Shown: positions 24,797 through 33,029, counted from the first letter of the stretch. The stretch is DNA of 36,025 nt from Gallionella sp. (GCA_028688275.1 JAQTYN010000035.1:1-36025), one strand, 5' to 3'. The notes: a model not told the origin generated them from the letters alone. Made by a program: numbers and translations.

Positions 24797-25618
24797 ATGA
24801 CCAGCATCCGCCTCACTCAAGTCTGTAAAGCCAGTGTATTGGCTTTAGCAATGACATTTTCCTCTTTAGCAATCGCAGCACCCGATGCACCCACCGCAGC
24901 CTCCACCATGTCCATTGCCAGTGCGATTAACAAATCTGGACGGCAACGTATGTTGTCTCAGCGCATCGTCAAGGCGTATTGCCAAGTACATTTGAACATC
25001 AAACCCGCAGCCTCCAAACAACTGTTGCAAGAATCCATAGAGCAATTTGAATCTCAATTGCTTGAACTGCGCAGCGTCACCAACACCCCTGCGCTGCAAC
25101 AAGCATGGGATCAAGAAAGTGAATTGTGGATGAAAACCCGCATGGTGGCACTCAGCACATCCGATCACGATAACGCGAAGAAACTCAATGACATGAGTGA
25201 TGCGCTCATGGATGTAGCCAACAAAATGACCAAGTTGCTAGAAACTCAATCTACCAAAAAATCTGGCTATTGGGTCAACGTCGCGGGGCGGCAACGAATG
25301 TTATCGCAACGCATCGCTAAATTATTTCTATTGAAAGCGGTCGGCGTGGGGTCAGCCGCAACCAATGCCGATCTGGAAAAAGCCCACAATGAATTTGAGA
25401 CCGCTTTAGAAGCGTTGTTCCAAGGTGCGAGCAACAATCCTGACATTGTCGCCGAATTGCGTGGCGCAAAAACACAATGGAATTATTTGCATATGGCTCT
25501 GACAGCCGAGGGTGCAGATCCCACCGAAGCCATGGATAGCGTCGCCGCAACCAGCGATCATATTCAAGCCATTATGGATCGCGTGACGAAAATGTTTGAA
25601 CACGCGTACGGCGATTAA
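24797..25618 (+). CDS. exported tandem PilJ-type (type IV pili chemotaxis N-terminal domain) protein
   Basis: The start at 24797 gives AAGGAGA eight bases upstream and a signal peptide (residues 1-28 ending FSSLAIAA). The longer TTG start at 24761 lacks these. The mature 245 residues carry two copies of the PilJ-type signature: [19 protein letters not shown] near the N-terminus and [18 protein letters not shown] in the middle, each followed by a helical half-bundle. In NarX and PilJ-like receptors this fold is the periplasmic sensing module; NarX binds nitrate with the arginine of the P-box. Here there is no transmembrane helix after the signal peptide and no HAMP, kinase or MCP output. A free periplasmic binding protein for a partner receptor is possible but inferred. 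Confidence 0.85.
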   Translation: MTSIRLTQVCKASVLALAMTFSSLAIAAPDAPTAASTMSIASAINKSGRQRMLSQRIVKAYCQVHLNIKPAASKQLLQESIEQFESQLLELRSVTNTPALQQAWDQESELWMKTRMVALSTSDHDNAKKLNDMSDALMDVANKMTKLLETQSTKKSGYWVNVAGRQRMLSQRIAKLFLLKAVGVGSAATNADLEKAHNEFETALEALFQGASNNPDIVAELRGAKTQWNYLHMALTAEGADPTEAMDSVAATSDHIQAIMDRVTKMFEHAYGD

Positions 25619-25668
25619 CATTCCGTGATATTTTTGACCCTAATTTGCAAGAAACATGTGAATTAAGG

Positions 25669-25697
25669 TTGAATGTTTCGGCGTATTTCGGTAGAAT
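25669..25697 (+). promoter_or_regulatory. sigma70-type promoter of rpmB-rpmG
   Basis: TTGAAT at 25669-25674 and TAGAAT at 25692-25697 with an exact 17-base spacer, 35 bases upstream of the rpmB start codon. The best -35/-10 pair seen in the window. Confidence 0.75.
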
Positions 25698-25731
25698 CCG
25701 CGCTCTTTTGAAAATCGGTTGGAGTAGAGTT

Positions 25732-25968
25732 ATGGCACGTGTCTGTCAAGTGACGGGAAAAGGTCCTATGAGTGGGAACAACGTTTCTCACGCGAATAAT
25801 AAAACTAAACGTCGTTTCTTGCCTAACCTGCAACGTCGTCGTTTTTGGGTTGAGAGCGAAAATCGCTGGATCAGCCTACGTTTGACGAATGCAGCGTTGC
25901 GCACAATCGACAAAAATGGCATTGATGCCGTTTTGTCTGAAATGCGCGCCCGTGGCGACAGCATCTAA
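25732..25968 (+). CDS. rpmB: 50S ribosomal protein L28
   Basis: The 78-residue product begins [20 protein letters not shown] and contains [13 protein letters not shown] and [11 protein letters not shown], the classic L28 signature. The start at 25732 follows GGAG, and the longer in-frame extension is spurious. First gene of the rpmB-rpmG operon, driven by the promoter at 25669-25697. Confidence 0.97.
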   Translation: MARVCQVTGKGPMSGNNVSHANNKTKRRFLPNLQRRRFWVESENRWISLRLTNAALRTIDKNGIDAVLSEMRARGDSI

Positions 25969-25979
25969 GGAGATAAATA

Positions 25980-26135
25980 ATGCGCGAAAAAATCAAGCTG
26001 GAATCCAGTGCTGGCACAGGTCACTTCTACACCACCACTAAAAACAAACGTACTACGCCCCAAAAGCTCGAAATGAAAAAATTCGATCCTAAAGTGCGCA
26101 AACACGTGATGTACAAAGAAACTAAGCTGAAGTAA
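25980..26135 (+). CDS. rpmG: 50S ribosomal protein L33
   Basis: A 51-residue gene starting with the ATG at 25980, preceded by AAGGAG at 25967-25972. The translation is [20 protein letters not shown], then [20 protein letters not shown], then [11 protein letters not shown]. This is the zinc-independent (cysteine-free) L33 type, with the K-N-K-R-T...K.E.KK.DP..RKHV pattern. It lies 11 bases after rpmB and is followed by an intrinsic terminator. Confidence 0.96.
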   Translation: MREKIKLESSAGTGHFYTTTKNKRTTPQKLEMKKFDPKVRKHVMYKETKLK

Positions 26136-26154
26136 TTCTAGCTGATTTTCAATA

Positions 26155-26176
26155 AAAACCCGCTTCGGCGGGTTTT
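26155..26176 (+). terminator. intrinsic terminator of rpmB-rpmG
   Basis: AAAACCCGC-TTCG-GCGGGTTTT, a nine-base stem with a UUCG tetraloop, followed by TT. It starts 20 bases past the rpmG stop. It is symmetrical enough to work in both directions. Confidence 0.9.
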
Positions 26177-26427
26177 TTGCGTTGAATCATCCCAAGCAAT
26201 TAAAACGATCATCCAGCCGCTGATACTTTAATGGCTTAAACGCCTAGGCAACAAAAATTGAGATTAGCCAGCGTATCAGTCACATAGTGCGCTGTATGCC
26301 CTATATTGATAGGATTCGCATTATGGATTTAAAAATATACCGTCAAATCTACCGCCAAAAATTTTAGTACTACTGAGAATTGGGTCGCAATTGTGTTTTG
26401 TGCGTCACAACTGCGCCCTACCAATCC

Positions 26428-28431
26428 CTATTTCAAGCGATACGAATTGCGTAGCCCTAAGGCGATTAAGAACAGTAAGGCGGTGTTGATGATCGAAAGC
26501 AATGTGCCGATTATTCTAGCCCACCACGGTTTAATGGGTTCACCAAATACACGTTGCGTGATCGCGTCTTTGAGCTTGCTGTCGCCCGTAAAATCCACCA
26601 GCCCCGTGGCGTGATAATTGGCATATTCAAATGCCGCACGATAGCCGTTTAAATACAATTTTTCGTCCTCTTTGCCCGCCGCTGGATCATTCGGTTTTAT
26701 CGCGGGCGGTTTGCCATCACACTCTAAGCTCAGAACTTCGTATGTATATCGGCAATTTTGCGGTTTATGCTCAGCAGCAAAGTAAAGCTCAAAACCAAGC
26801 GTGAATATAAATGTGAATACGAACACCACACCATACGCAAGCAATGGGCGCATATAAGAACGCCCAAAATCAGACAACAACCCATAAAGCCAAGTCGGGC
26901 GCATCGCCCACCATGCGACATTAAAGTAGCGTTTGAAGGCACGTTTAAACCAAGGCAAAGATTTCGCCAGCAGAGGATCAACTACTTGCAAATACTTTGC
27001 CCGCAACTCCATCGCGTTAAAGTTTAAGGCTTGGTCTATCTGCCCATGCTGTTCAGACAAGTGTTTGATAAACGCTATATTTTTAACTGCCTCTTCGTCA
27101 AAATCAGATTTTGTGAAGTGTGTATCATCCGAAAATTCCAGTAAGGTACTGCCGTCATCCACGCCGCGAAATGAGGGAATTTTTGAAGTCGGTGCATTAA
27201 ATGTCGCCCCTTCAAAATGCCCCACATTTGCAAATGTAGCATTTTCAAAATTGGATGCCCCATTAAATCTTGCATCTCTAAAATAAGTTTGATTGTGGAA
27301 TTTAGCTTTTAGGAAGTCAGTCAGTTTCTCGAAATTTGCTGTGCTAAAGTCCGCATCGCCTGTGAAGGTGGTTTTCCTAAAGTACGCCTTGTCTGTGAAG
27401 GTGGTTGCGCGAAAGTCCGCATTGCCTGTGAAGGTAGTTTCCCAAAAGTATGCCTTGTCTGTGAAGATGGTTTCACGAAAGTCCGCCTTGCCTGTGAAGG
27501 TGGTGTTGCTAACGTTTGCAAAGCTAAAGTTTGCATAGCCTGTGAAGGTGGTTTTCCTAAAGCCCGCCTTGCCTGTGAAGGTGGTTCTGCCAAAGTCCGC
27601 CTTGCCTGTGAAGGTGGTGTTGCTAAAGTACGCATCGCCTGTGAAGGTGGTGTTGCTAAAATCCGCATCGCCTGTGAAGGTGGTGTTGCTAAAACCCGCA
27701 TCGCCTGTGAAGGTGGCTTTCCCAAAGTACGCCTTGTCTGTGAAGGTGGTTTGACTAAATATCGCATCGCCTGTGAAGGTGGCTTCCCAAAAGTATGCCT
27801 TGTCTGTGAAGGTGGTTGCGCTAAAGTGCGCATTGCCTATGAAGGTAGTTTCGCTAAAGTTCACATCGCCTGTGAAGGTGGCTTTCCTAAAGCTCGCATC
27901 GCCTGTGAAGGTGGTTTTCCTAAAGCTCGCATCGCGTGTGAAGGTGGTTTTCCTAAAGCTTGCATCGCGTGTGAAGGTGATTTCCCAAAAGTACGCATAA
28001 CCTGTGAAGGTGGTTTCCCAAAAGTCCGCCTTGCCTGTGAAGGTGGTTTTGCTAAAGTCCGCCTTGCCTGTGAAGGTGGTTTGCTCAAATATTGCTTCAT
28101 ATAGAAACTGATAGCCTTGGGCATTAACATCCTCTTCAAAAATATGTCCCGCAAAATCTAGACAATGACTCTGACTTTTATAACCGCGCACCTCATCCTG
28201 ACTTCCATACTCAAAAGTACGCTGCACATCAAAACTTGGCGCAAGCTCATTTTGTTCCGCAAGTGCTTGCCAACTTTCCTGCCACGCCAAAAACGCCTCC
28301 GCACCTGCTTCAAAATATCTCAAACACTCCGCCCGCCACTCACGCCGCGTGTGCTTGCCCTCAGGTCCGTAGCCTGTTTCATCTAAATGTAGAATTTCAA
28401 CTTCTGGGTTAGATGTGTAATACGTGGTCAT
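26428..28431 (-). CDS. pentapeptide-repeat membrane protein with 11-residue repeats, 667 aa
   Basis: Residues 1-110 form a non-repeated N-terminal part (VEILHLDETGYGPEGKHTRR and onward). From about 113 there are 22 near-perfect 11-residue units of the form TTFTGKADFSK, then five more diverged ones (ANFEKLTDFLK, ARFNGASNFEN and others). The F-x5-F-x4-F spacing is that of the Pentapeptide_3 type and should build a quadrilateral beta-helix. The C-terminal 200 residues carry two transmembrane helices: GVVFVFTFIFTLGFELYF and IIGTLLSIINTALLFLIALG. The repeat domain would lie on one face of the membrane. The function is unknown; gyrase-protecting pentapeptide proteins are soluble and lack this membrane part. 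At DNA level the units form a 33-bp tandem array (about 27340-28090), which also keeps other frames open as spurious ORFs. Confidence 0.92.
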   Translation of the reverse strand: MTTYYTSNPEVEILHLDETGYGPEGKHTRREWRAECLRYFEAGAEAFLAWQESWQALAEQNELAPSFDVQRTFEYGSQDEVRGYKSQSHCLDFAGHIFEEDVNAQGYQFLYEAIFEQTTFTGKADFSKTTFTGKADFWETTFTGYAYFWEITFTRDASFRKTTFTRDASFRKTTFTGDASFRKATFTGDVNFSETTFIGNAHFSATTFTDKAYFWEATFTGDAIFSQTTFTDKAYFGKATFTGDAGFSNTTFTGDADFSNTTFTGDAYFSNTTFTGKADFGRTTFTGKAGFRKTTFTGYANFSFANVSNTTFTGKADFRETIFTDKAYFWETTFTGNADFRATTFTDKAYFRKTTFTGDADFSTANFEKLTDFLKAKFHNQTYFRDARFNGASNFENATFANVGHFEGATFNAPTSKIPSFRGVDDGSTLLEFSDDTHFTKSDFDEEAVKNIAFIKHLSEQHGQIDQALNFNAMELRAKYLQVVDPLLAKSLPWFKRAFKRYFNVAWWAMRPTWLYGLLSDFGRSYMRPLLAYGVVFVFTFIFTLGFELYFAAEHKPQNCRYTYEVLSLECDGKPPAIKPNDPAAGKEDEKLYLNGYRAAFEYANYHATGLVDFTGDSKLKDAITQRVFGEPIKPWWARIIGTLLSIINTALLFLIALGLRNSYRLK
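27340..28090. repeat. 33-bp coding tandem array inside the pentapeptide gene
   Basis: About 22 units with the plus-strand consensus GCCTGTGAAGGTGGTTTTCC followed by TAAAGTCC-like bases, period 33. One interruption near 27515-27530 encodes the irregular YANFSFANVSN unit. High DNA identity between units implies recent duplication or gene conversion. Confidence 0.9.
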
Positions 28432-28559
28432 GGCGTGGGCGGATGGATGATTAAAACGTGAGCCGCATTATATGCGCTGCCCCTTGTGGGGTGCTTAAAG
28501 CCTATGGCGTTTATTTTCAGCGCGTGAGGGGGCAAGACGACAGGGTTTGACAGGCAAAA

Positions 28560-28590
28560 AAACCCGCCCTCTTTGCGAGATGGCGGGTTT
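28560..28590 (-). terminator. intrinsic terminator after tRNA-Ser
   Basis: AAACCCGCC and GGCGGGTTT pair around a 13-base loop. On the minus strand the stem continues into TTTTTTT. It lies 16 bases beyond the CCA end of the tRNA. Confidence 0.85.
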
Positions 28591-28606
28591 TAGGTGCTGA
28601 ATTTGA

Positions 28607-28696
28607 TGGCGGAGGGCGTGAGATTCGAACTCACGAAGGGCGCAAACCCTTGCCAGTTTTCAAGACTGGTGCATTCAACCGCTCTGCCAGCCCTCC
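28607..28696 (-). tRNA. tRNA-Ser (anticodon UGA)
   Basis: The minus-strand sequence begins GGAGGGCTGGCAGAGCGGTT and has the anticodon arm CCAGTCTTGAAAACTGG with TGA centred in CTTGAAA. It then has the long variable arm typical of serine tRNAs (GCAAGGGTTTGCGCCC region), the T-arm GTGAGTTCGAATCTCAC and the acceptor end CCCTCC. The discriminator G and CCA are encoded (28607-28610). Reads serine UCA and related codons. Confidence 0.97.
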
Positions 28697-28995
28697 GAGG
28701 GTGCGCATTCTGACGGAGTAGAAGACAAATGTCTAGTTTTTACGTAAGAATTTCGCAGCAATTTAATCTGTGACTCAGCACAGGTGAAATTAAGGCGCAA
28801 TGTCAAACAAGATTTTTGTTATACATTGCCAACCGCATGGCTTTTTGAAGCGCGTCAAATTTTACTTTCTGATCAAAATGATAAGTTCATTATTCTGATG
28901 AAAATTACCTAAAAACAAGACTTAGCCTCCACAAAACAATAGCGACATTCATTTCCCCGCAAAAACATCAGGGATGCTTCGCCACTCATAATAGG
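28697..28995. other. intergenic region between tRNA-Ser and pntAA, no gene seen
   Basis: AT-rich sequence that should contain both the tRNA promoter (leftward) and the distal part of the pnt promoter region (rightward). No ORF or structured RNA is recognised. Confidence 0.4.
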
Positions 28996-29030
28996 TATAA
29001 TCGCGCCCATTAAAAAAATTAAGCGCGATT
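28996..29030 (+). promoter_or_regulatory. candidate -10 and palindromic operator upstream of pntAA
   Basis: TATAAT at 28996-29001 overlaps the left arm of a perfect inverted pair AATCGCGC (28999-29006) and GCGCGATT (29023-29030), separated by 16 mostly A/T bases. The position, 38-72 bases before the start codon, suits an operator over the promoter start. No good -35 is seen. The regulator is unknown. Confidence 0.45.
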
Positions 29031-29067
29031 TGTGCTGACGTAAAACTTCATTAATAGGGAGAGCTTC

Positions 29068-30183
29068 ATGCGTATAGGAATTCCTGCGGAAACGCGGGCA
29101 GGTGAGTCGCGAGTCGCGGCGACACCAGAAACGGTGAAAAAGCTGCTGGCATCAGGTCACAGTGTGATGGTACAAAATGGGGCGGGCGCGGGCGCGCACA
29201 TTCCTGATGCGGATTTTGCCGCAGCGGGTGCAACCATCGTGGATGCGGCGGCGGTGTATGGTCAGTCTCAAGTTATTTTAAAGGTTAAAGCTCCGACTGC
29301 CGAAGAGTTGGCACAAATGCCTAAGGACTCAGTATTGGTGGGTTTGCTGACGCCACATATCGCAGAACAAGTTGCGGCGTATGTTGAAAGCGGCATTACC
29401 GCCTTCTCGATGGAAAAATTGCCGCGTACCTCACGTGCGCAAGCCATGGACGTGTTGTCTTCCCAAGCCAATATCGCGGGTTATAAAGCTGTGTTATTGG
29501 GTGCGAACCACTACCAACGCTTTATGCCCATGTTGATGACGGCAGCGGGCACGGTGAAAGCCGCTCGCGTGCTGATTTTGGGCGTGGGCGTCGCGGGCTT
29601 GCAAGCAATTGCGACCGCGAAACGCTTGGGCGCAGTGGTGGAAGCCTCCGATGTGCGTCCTGCGGCAAAAGAACAAGTGGAATCCTTGGGTGCGAAGTTT
29701 ATCGACGTGCCGTTTGAAACCGAAGAAGAACGCGAAATCGCGCAAGGCGTGGGCGGTTATGCGCGCATGATGCCTGCCAGTTGGATGCAACGCCAAGCGG
29801 TGTTGGTGGCGGAACGCGCGAAACAAGCGGACATTATTATCACCACGGCGTTGATTCCAGGACGCGCCGCGCCTGTGTTGTTGCACGAAGATACCGTCAA
29901 ACAAATGAAGCCTGGCTCCGTCGTGGTGGATATGGCGGTGGAAGCGGGCGGCAATTGCCCATTGTCAGAAGCCAACAAAACCGTGGTTAAGTATGGCGTG
30001 ACGATCGTAGGCGAAACCAATTTGCCCGCACTGGTCGCAACCGATTCCAGCGCGTTTTATGCCCGCAACCTGCTGAATTTCATCAACTTGCTGTGCGACA
30101 AAACGGGTGCAATGAACATCAATATGGAAGATGACATCATTGCAGGGACGCTGCTGTGCCGTGACGGCGCAGTGAAGAAATAA
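29068..30183 (+). CDS. pntAA: NAD(P) transhydrogenase subunit alpha 1 (NAD-binding domain I)
   Basis: Cytosolic NAD(H)-binding part of the proton-translocating transhydrogenase, which uses the proton motive force to make NADPH from NADH. The 371 residues cover only domain dI. It starts MRIGIPAETRAGESRVAATP, the alanine dehydrogenase/PntA fold, with the Rossmann motif VLILGVGVAGLQAIATAKRL (GVGVAGLQA) and the family stretch VDMAVEAGGNCPLSE. The membrane part (alpha 2) is a separate gene 160 bases downstream, as in Rhodospirillum-type three-subunit enzymes and unlike the fused E. coli PntA. GGGAGAG lies just before the ATG. Confidence 0.96.
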   Translation: MRIGIPAETRAGESRVAATPETVKKLLASGHSVMVQNGAGAGAHIPDADFAAAGATIVDAAAVYGQSQVILKVKAPTAEELAQMPKDSVLVGLLTPHIAEQVAAYVESGITAFSMEKLPRTSRAQAMDVLSSQANIAGYKAVLLGANHYQRFMPMLMTAAGTVKAARVLILGVGVAGLQAIATAKRLGAVVEASDVRPAAKEQVESLGAKFIDVPFETEEEREIAQGVGGYARMMPASWMQRQAVLVAERAKQADIIITTALIPGRAAPVLLHEDTVKQMKPGSVVVDMAVEAGGNCPLSEANKTVVKYGVTIVGETNLPALVATDSSAFYARNLLNFINLLCDKTGAMNINMEDDIIAGTLLCRDGAVKK

Positions 30184-30197
30184 ATCACCGCATTGCT

Positions 30198-30292
30198 CCT
30201 TCCCCCTAGCAGGGGGATGGGGGTTGAAGGGTTGTACTACAAATAGACCACTTATACCCCCACCCTAACCCTCCCCCTTCCAAGGGGAGGGA
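30198..30292. repeat. palindromic GGGGGA/CCCCC-type intergenic repeat
   Basis: CCCCCTAGCAGGGGG is followed by a C-rich half ending CCCCCTTCCAAGGGGAGGG, forming two small hairpins. It belongs to the widespread CCCTAACCCTCCCC intergenic repeat type. It sits inside the pnt operon, between pntAA and pntAB, so it is probably transcribed and may affect relative expression. Confidence 0.65.
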
Positions 30293-30343
30293 ATGATGTA
30301 GATGCTGAAGCCTTTCACTCAATGAACCAAGGAGTCAAAAATA

Positions 30344-30655
30344 ATGGTTGATCCATTTGTATTAAATTTAATCGTCTTTGTATTGGCGATTTACGTGGGC
30401 TACCACGTGGTCTGGAATGTTACCCCCGCACTGCATACGCCGTTGATGGCGGTAACCAATGCGATTTCTGCGATTGTGATTGTCGGCGCGATGTTGGCTG
30501 CCGCGTTAACAGAAACCAATTTGGGCAAAACGATGGGCGTATTGGCAGTGGCTTTGGCTGCGGTCAACGTATTCGGCGGATTTTTGGTAACGCGTCGTAT
30601 GCTGGAAATGTTCAAGAAAAAAGATAAGAAAGTCAGTCACGGAGGTGACAAATGA
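30344..30655 (+). CDS. pntAB: NAD(P) transhydrogenase subunit alpha 2 (membrane domain)
   Basis: The 103-residue membrane part of domain dII. Three transmembrane helices are visible: FVLNLIVFVLAIYVGYHVVW, the stretch from AISAIVIVGAMLAA, and MGVLAVALAAVNVFGGFLVT. The motif VWNVTPALHTPLMAVTNAIS (TPALHTPLM..TNAISAI) is diagnostic of PntA dII. The C-terminus is lysine-rich (KKKDKKVSHGGDK). Its stop overlaps the pntB start by four bases (ATGA), indicating translational coupling. AAGGAG precedes the ATG. Confidence 0.96.
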   Translation: MVDPFVLNLIVFVLAIYVGYHVVWNVTPALHTPLMAVTNAISAIVIVGAMLAAALTETNLGKTMGVLAVALAAVNVFGGFLVTRRMLEMFKKKDKKVSHGGDK

Positions 30656-32085
30656 GCATGATTAACATTGTGACATTGATGTACCTCATCGCCAGCGTGT
30701 GTTTTATTCAGGCGTTGAAAGGCTTGTCGAATCCTAACTCTTCAATACGCGGCAACGTGTTTGGTATGACAGGCATGGCGATTGCCGTGGTTACGACAGC
30801 GGTGCTGATTGCTGAAATAGCAGGCACGGCGGGCGGCTTGAGTTATGTATTGGTGGGATTATTGATTGGCGGCACAGCAGGTTCGATTATGGCAAAACGG
30901 GTCGAAATGACCAAAATGCCTGAACTGGTGGCGTTTATGCACAGCATGATCGGCTTGGCAGCGGTGTTTATCGCCGTGGCTGCCGTGGCTGAACCTTACG
31001 CCTTGTTGCACGGCATCACCAAAGGCATGCCGATTCCAACGGGCAACCGCTTGGAATTGTTCCTCGGCGCGGCGATTGGTGCAATCACTTTCTCTGGTTC
31101 CGTGATTGCTTTCGGCAAATTGTCAGGCAAATACAAATTCCGCTTATTCCGTGGCGCACCTGTGCAATTTGCAGGTCAACACACTTTGAATTTGGTGATT
31201 GCCTTAGCACTGTTGGGCTTAGGTTTGGCTTTTGTGTTTACCGAAAGCTGGGGGGCATTCTTCTCCATGCTGGCACTCGCCTTTGTGTTGGGCGTGTTGA
31301 TTATCATCCCGATTGGCGGCGCGGATATGCCCGTGGTCGTGTCGATGTTGAACTCCTATTCAGGTTGGGCAGCGGCGGGAATTGGTTTCTCCTTGAACAA
31401 CCCTATGCTGATTATCGCGGGTTCATTGGTCGGTAGTTCGGGCGCAATTCTGTCCTACATCATGTGTAAAGCCATGAACCGCGCCTTCCTAAATGTGATT
31501 TTGGGCGGCTTTGGCGGAGAAGCAGGCGAAGCGGCTGCTGCGGGCGATGGTGTACAAAAAACCTACCGCAGCGGCAGTGCTGATGATGCCAGCTTCTTGA
31601 TGAGCAACGCCGACACAGTGGTGATCGTGCCAGGTTATGGCTTGGCGGTGGCGCGTGCGCAACACGCCATTAACGAAATGGCGATGCTGTTGACCGAAAA
31701 GGGCGTGAAAGTGCGCTACGCGATTCACCCCGTCGCAGGGCGTATGCCAGGTCACATGAACGTGTTGTTGGCAGAAGCCGATGTGCCCTATGACCAAGTG
31801 TTCGAAATGGACGAAATCAACAATGACTTCGCCGACACCGACGTGGTCTTAGTGATTGGTGCGAATGACGTGGTCAACCCCGCAGCGAAAAACGACAAGA
31901 GCAGCCCGATTTACGGCATGCCGATTTTGGAAGCTCACCGTGCGCGCACCATTTTGGTGGTCAAACGCTCCATGGCAGCGGGTTATGCAGGGCTAGACAA
32001 CGATCTGTTCTACATGGAAAAAACCATGATGATCTTTGGCGATGCGAAAAAGGTTGTGGAAGATGTGATTAAGTCACTGTCCTAA
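30652..32085 (+). CDS. pntB: NAD(P) transhydrogenase subunit beta
   Basis: The 477-residue product combines about eight or nine membrane helices of dII with the cytosolic NADP(H)-binding domain dIII. Membrane hallmarks include GNVFGMTGMAIAV, MPELVAFMHSMIGLAAVFIA (the H91-type histidine region in E. coli numbering) and MPVVVSMLNSYSGWAAAGIG. The dIII part has VVIVPGYGLAVARAQHAINE, the IHPVAGRMPGHMNVLLAEA loop, VLVIGANDVVNPAAKND and VVKRSMAAGYAGLDNDLFY. All are intact. It overlaps pntAB by four bases and is followed by a strong terminator. It also overlaps the convergent 158-aa membrane gene by four bases. Confidence 0.97.
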   Translation: MSMINIVTLMYLIASVCFIQALKGLSNPNSSIRGNVFGMTGMAIAVVTTAVLIAEIAGTAGGLSYVLVGLLIGGTAGSIMAKRVEMTKMPELVAFMHSMIGLAAVFIAVAAVAEPYALLHGITKGMPIPTGNRLELFLGAAIGAITFSGSVIAFGKLSGKYKFRLFRGAPVQFAGQHTLNLVIALALLGLGLAFVFTESWGAFFSMLALAFVLGVLIIIPIGGADMPVVVSMLNSYSGWAAAGIGFSLNNPMLIIAGSLVGSSGAILSYIMCKAMNRAFLNVILGGFGGEAGEAAAAGDGVQKTYRSGSADDASFLMSNADTVVIVPGYGLAVARAQHAINEMAMLLTEKGVKVRYAIHPVAGRMPGHMNVLLAEADVPYDQVFEMDEINNDFADTDVVLVIGANDVVNPAAKNDKSSPIYGMPILEAHRARTILVVKRSMAAGYAGLDNDLFYMEKTMMIFGDAKKVVEDVIKSLS

Positions 32086-32558
32086 TTTCCTCCGTCGCAC
32101 AGACAAAAAGCCCAGCGGAAACGTTGGGCTTTTTTATTTTCGCAGGTGTAATTTAATCGACTGGAGTAGTTCAGCACGCCGCATAAACCGTACAACGACA
32201 AAGAAGCCAGAAAATTAACATCCCGCATCAATGCCAATGCAGCGGGATTTTTAATAGACCAATACAGCGCGTAGCAGCCATCCACAGTGAACCAAGTGAA
32301 CAACAGCATCAAGGGAACGCGTCGCCATTGCCGCAACAAAATCACGCGCAAACTCCACGGCGCAGTCAAATAAGCCAGAATCGCCATGATAAAACTGATG
32401 GGGATGTCCCAGTCAGGCGCGCCCTCGTAATATGACCCGAACACCAACAATGCAATGCCCAAACTCAGCGTAAACAACTTCCAAGGACGGCGAAACTCCG
32501 CCCATTCCTGCGCGAATTCATGCTTCAAATCTAGCGGGAGGTCGTGCTGATTGCGCAT
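32082..32558 (-). CDS. small integral membrane protein of unknown function, 158 aa
   Basis: I do not recognise a named family. About four hydrophobic helices are visible: KLFTLSLGIALLVFGSYY, IPISFIMAILAYLTAP, RVPLMLLFTWFTVDGCYALY and FLASLSLYGLCGVLNY. The N-terminus is soluble and charged (RNQHDLPLDLKHEFAQEWAE). The last 20 or so residues (from about CENKKAQRFRWAFCLCDGGN) are read straight through the pnt terminator and look non-conserved, so the natural stop may have been lost and the tail acquired. Its 5' neighbour is the DUF4149-like gene, only six bases away on the same strand, so the two probably form an operon. Confidence 0.75.
   Translation of the reverse strand: MRNQHDLPLDLKHEFAQEWAEFRRPWKLFTLSLGIALLVFGSYYEGAPDWDIPISFIMAILAYLTAPWSLRVILLRQWRRVPLMLLFTWFTVDGCYALYWSIKNPAALALMRDVNFLASLSLYGLCGVLNYSSRLNYTCENKKAQRFRWAFCLCDGGN
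32105..32134 (+). terminator. intrinsic terminator of the pnt operon
   Basis: AAAAAGCCCAGCG-GAAA-CGTTGGGCTTTTT: a 13-base stem with one G-U type mismatch and a GAAA loop, followed by further T. It begins 19 bases after the pntB stop and lies inside the 3' coding end of the opposite-strand gene. Confidence 0.9.
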
Positions 32559-32564
32559 CGTGTA

Positions 32565-33029
32565 TTACGCTTCTTCGTCCGTCACACGCTTCAACAGCAA
32601 ATACCCACCCAATAAACTTTCCAACAAATACAAAATACTGGACACGCCATGCCAGCGTTTGAATGCGTCAGAAAGCGGGCTTTGCATCACGTCCAAAGGC
32701 AACGCGTGCGCTTTCATGTCTACCATCATGGGCTGAATCCAGAATTGCAACAGCAAGGTAATCAGCAGCATCGCGACAATCATCCAGAACTGGTGGCCGA
32801 TGGCTTTGCCTGTGACGCTGACGCGGTGGATCAACAAATAGCTGCCGCAAACTATGCCGACATAGCCAAGTGCGGTAAACATCTGTCCTGCCAACATCCC
32901 TGCCAGTTGGCGATCAGGCTGGGATTGGAACAAGATGGGGACGGCAAGGTAGCCGATTGCCCACAGCCCGCCGACCCATGCGGTGATAGCGAGGGTGGCG
33001 AAGTTTGCGGGGAGGGTTTTTATCATCAT
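32565..33029 (-). CDS. DUF4149-type integral membrane protein, 154 aa
   Basis: Four predicted membrane helices. The first begins FATLAITAWVGGLWAIGYLA and contains the WVGG and AVPILF pattern seen in DUF4149/TMEM205-like proteins. The second contains MFTALGYVGIVCGSYLLIH, the third FWMIVAMLLITLLLQFWI, and the last ILYLLESLLGGYLLL. The motif FKRWHGVSSILYLLE with WHG is also typical of this family. The function is unknown. It leads a probable two-gene unit with the 158-aa membrane protein. In gammaproteobacteria DUF4149 genes often sit beside cytosolic metabolic genes, and no role is inferred from that. Confidence 0.8.
   Translation of the reverse strand: MMIKTLPANFATLAITAWVGGLWAIGYLAVPILFQSQPDRQLAGMLAGQMFTALGYVGIVCGSYLLIHRVSVTGKAIGHQFWMIVAMLLITLLLQFWIQPMMVDMKAHALPLDVMQSPLSDAFKRWHGVSSILYLLESLLGGYLLLKRVTDEEA

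Noticed and set aside
27340..28090. Possible CRISPR array
   Set aside because: Units are contiguous, in frame, coding, and have no unique spacers.
27321..28154. Several long ORFs in other frames across the pentapeptide gene (for example minus 27321-27833 and plus 27751-28104)
   Set aside because: They exist only because the 33-bp period is a multiple of three and keeps every stop-free frame open. They lack Shine-Dalgarno sequences and family resemblance.
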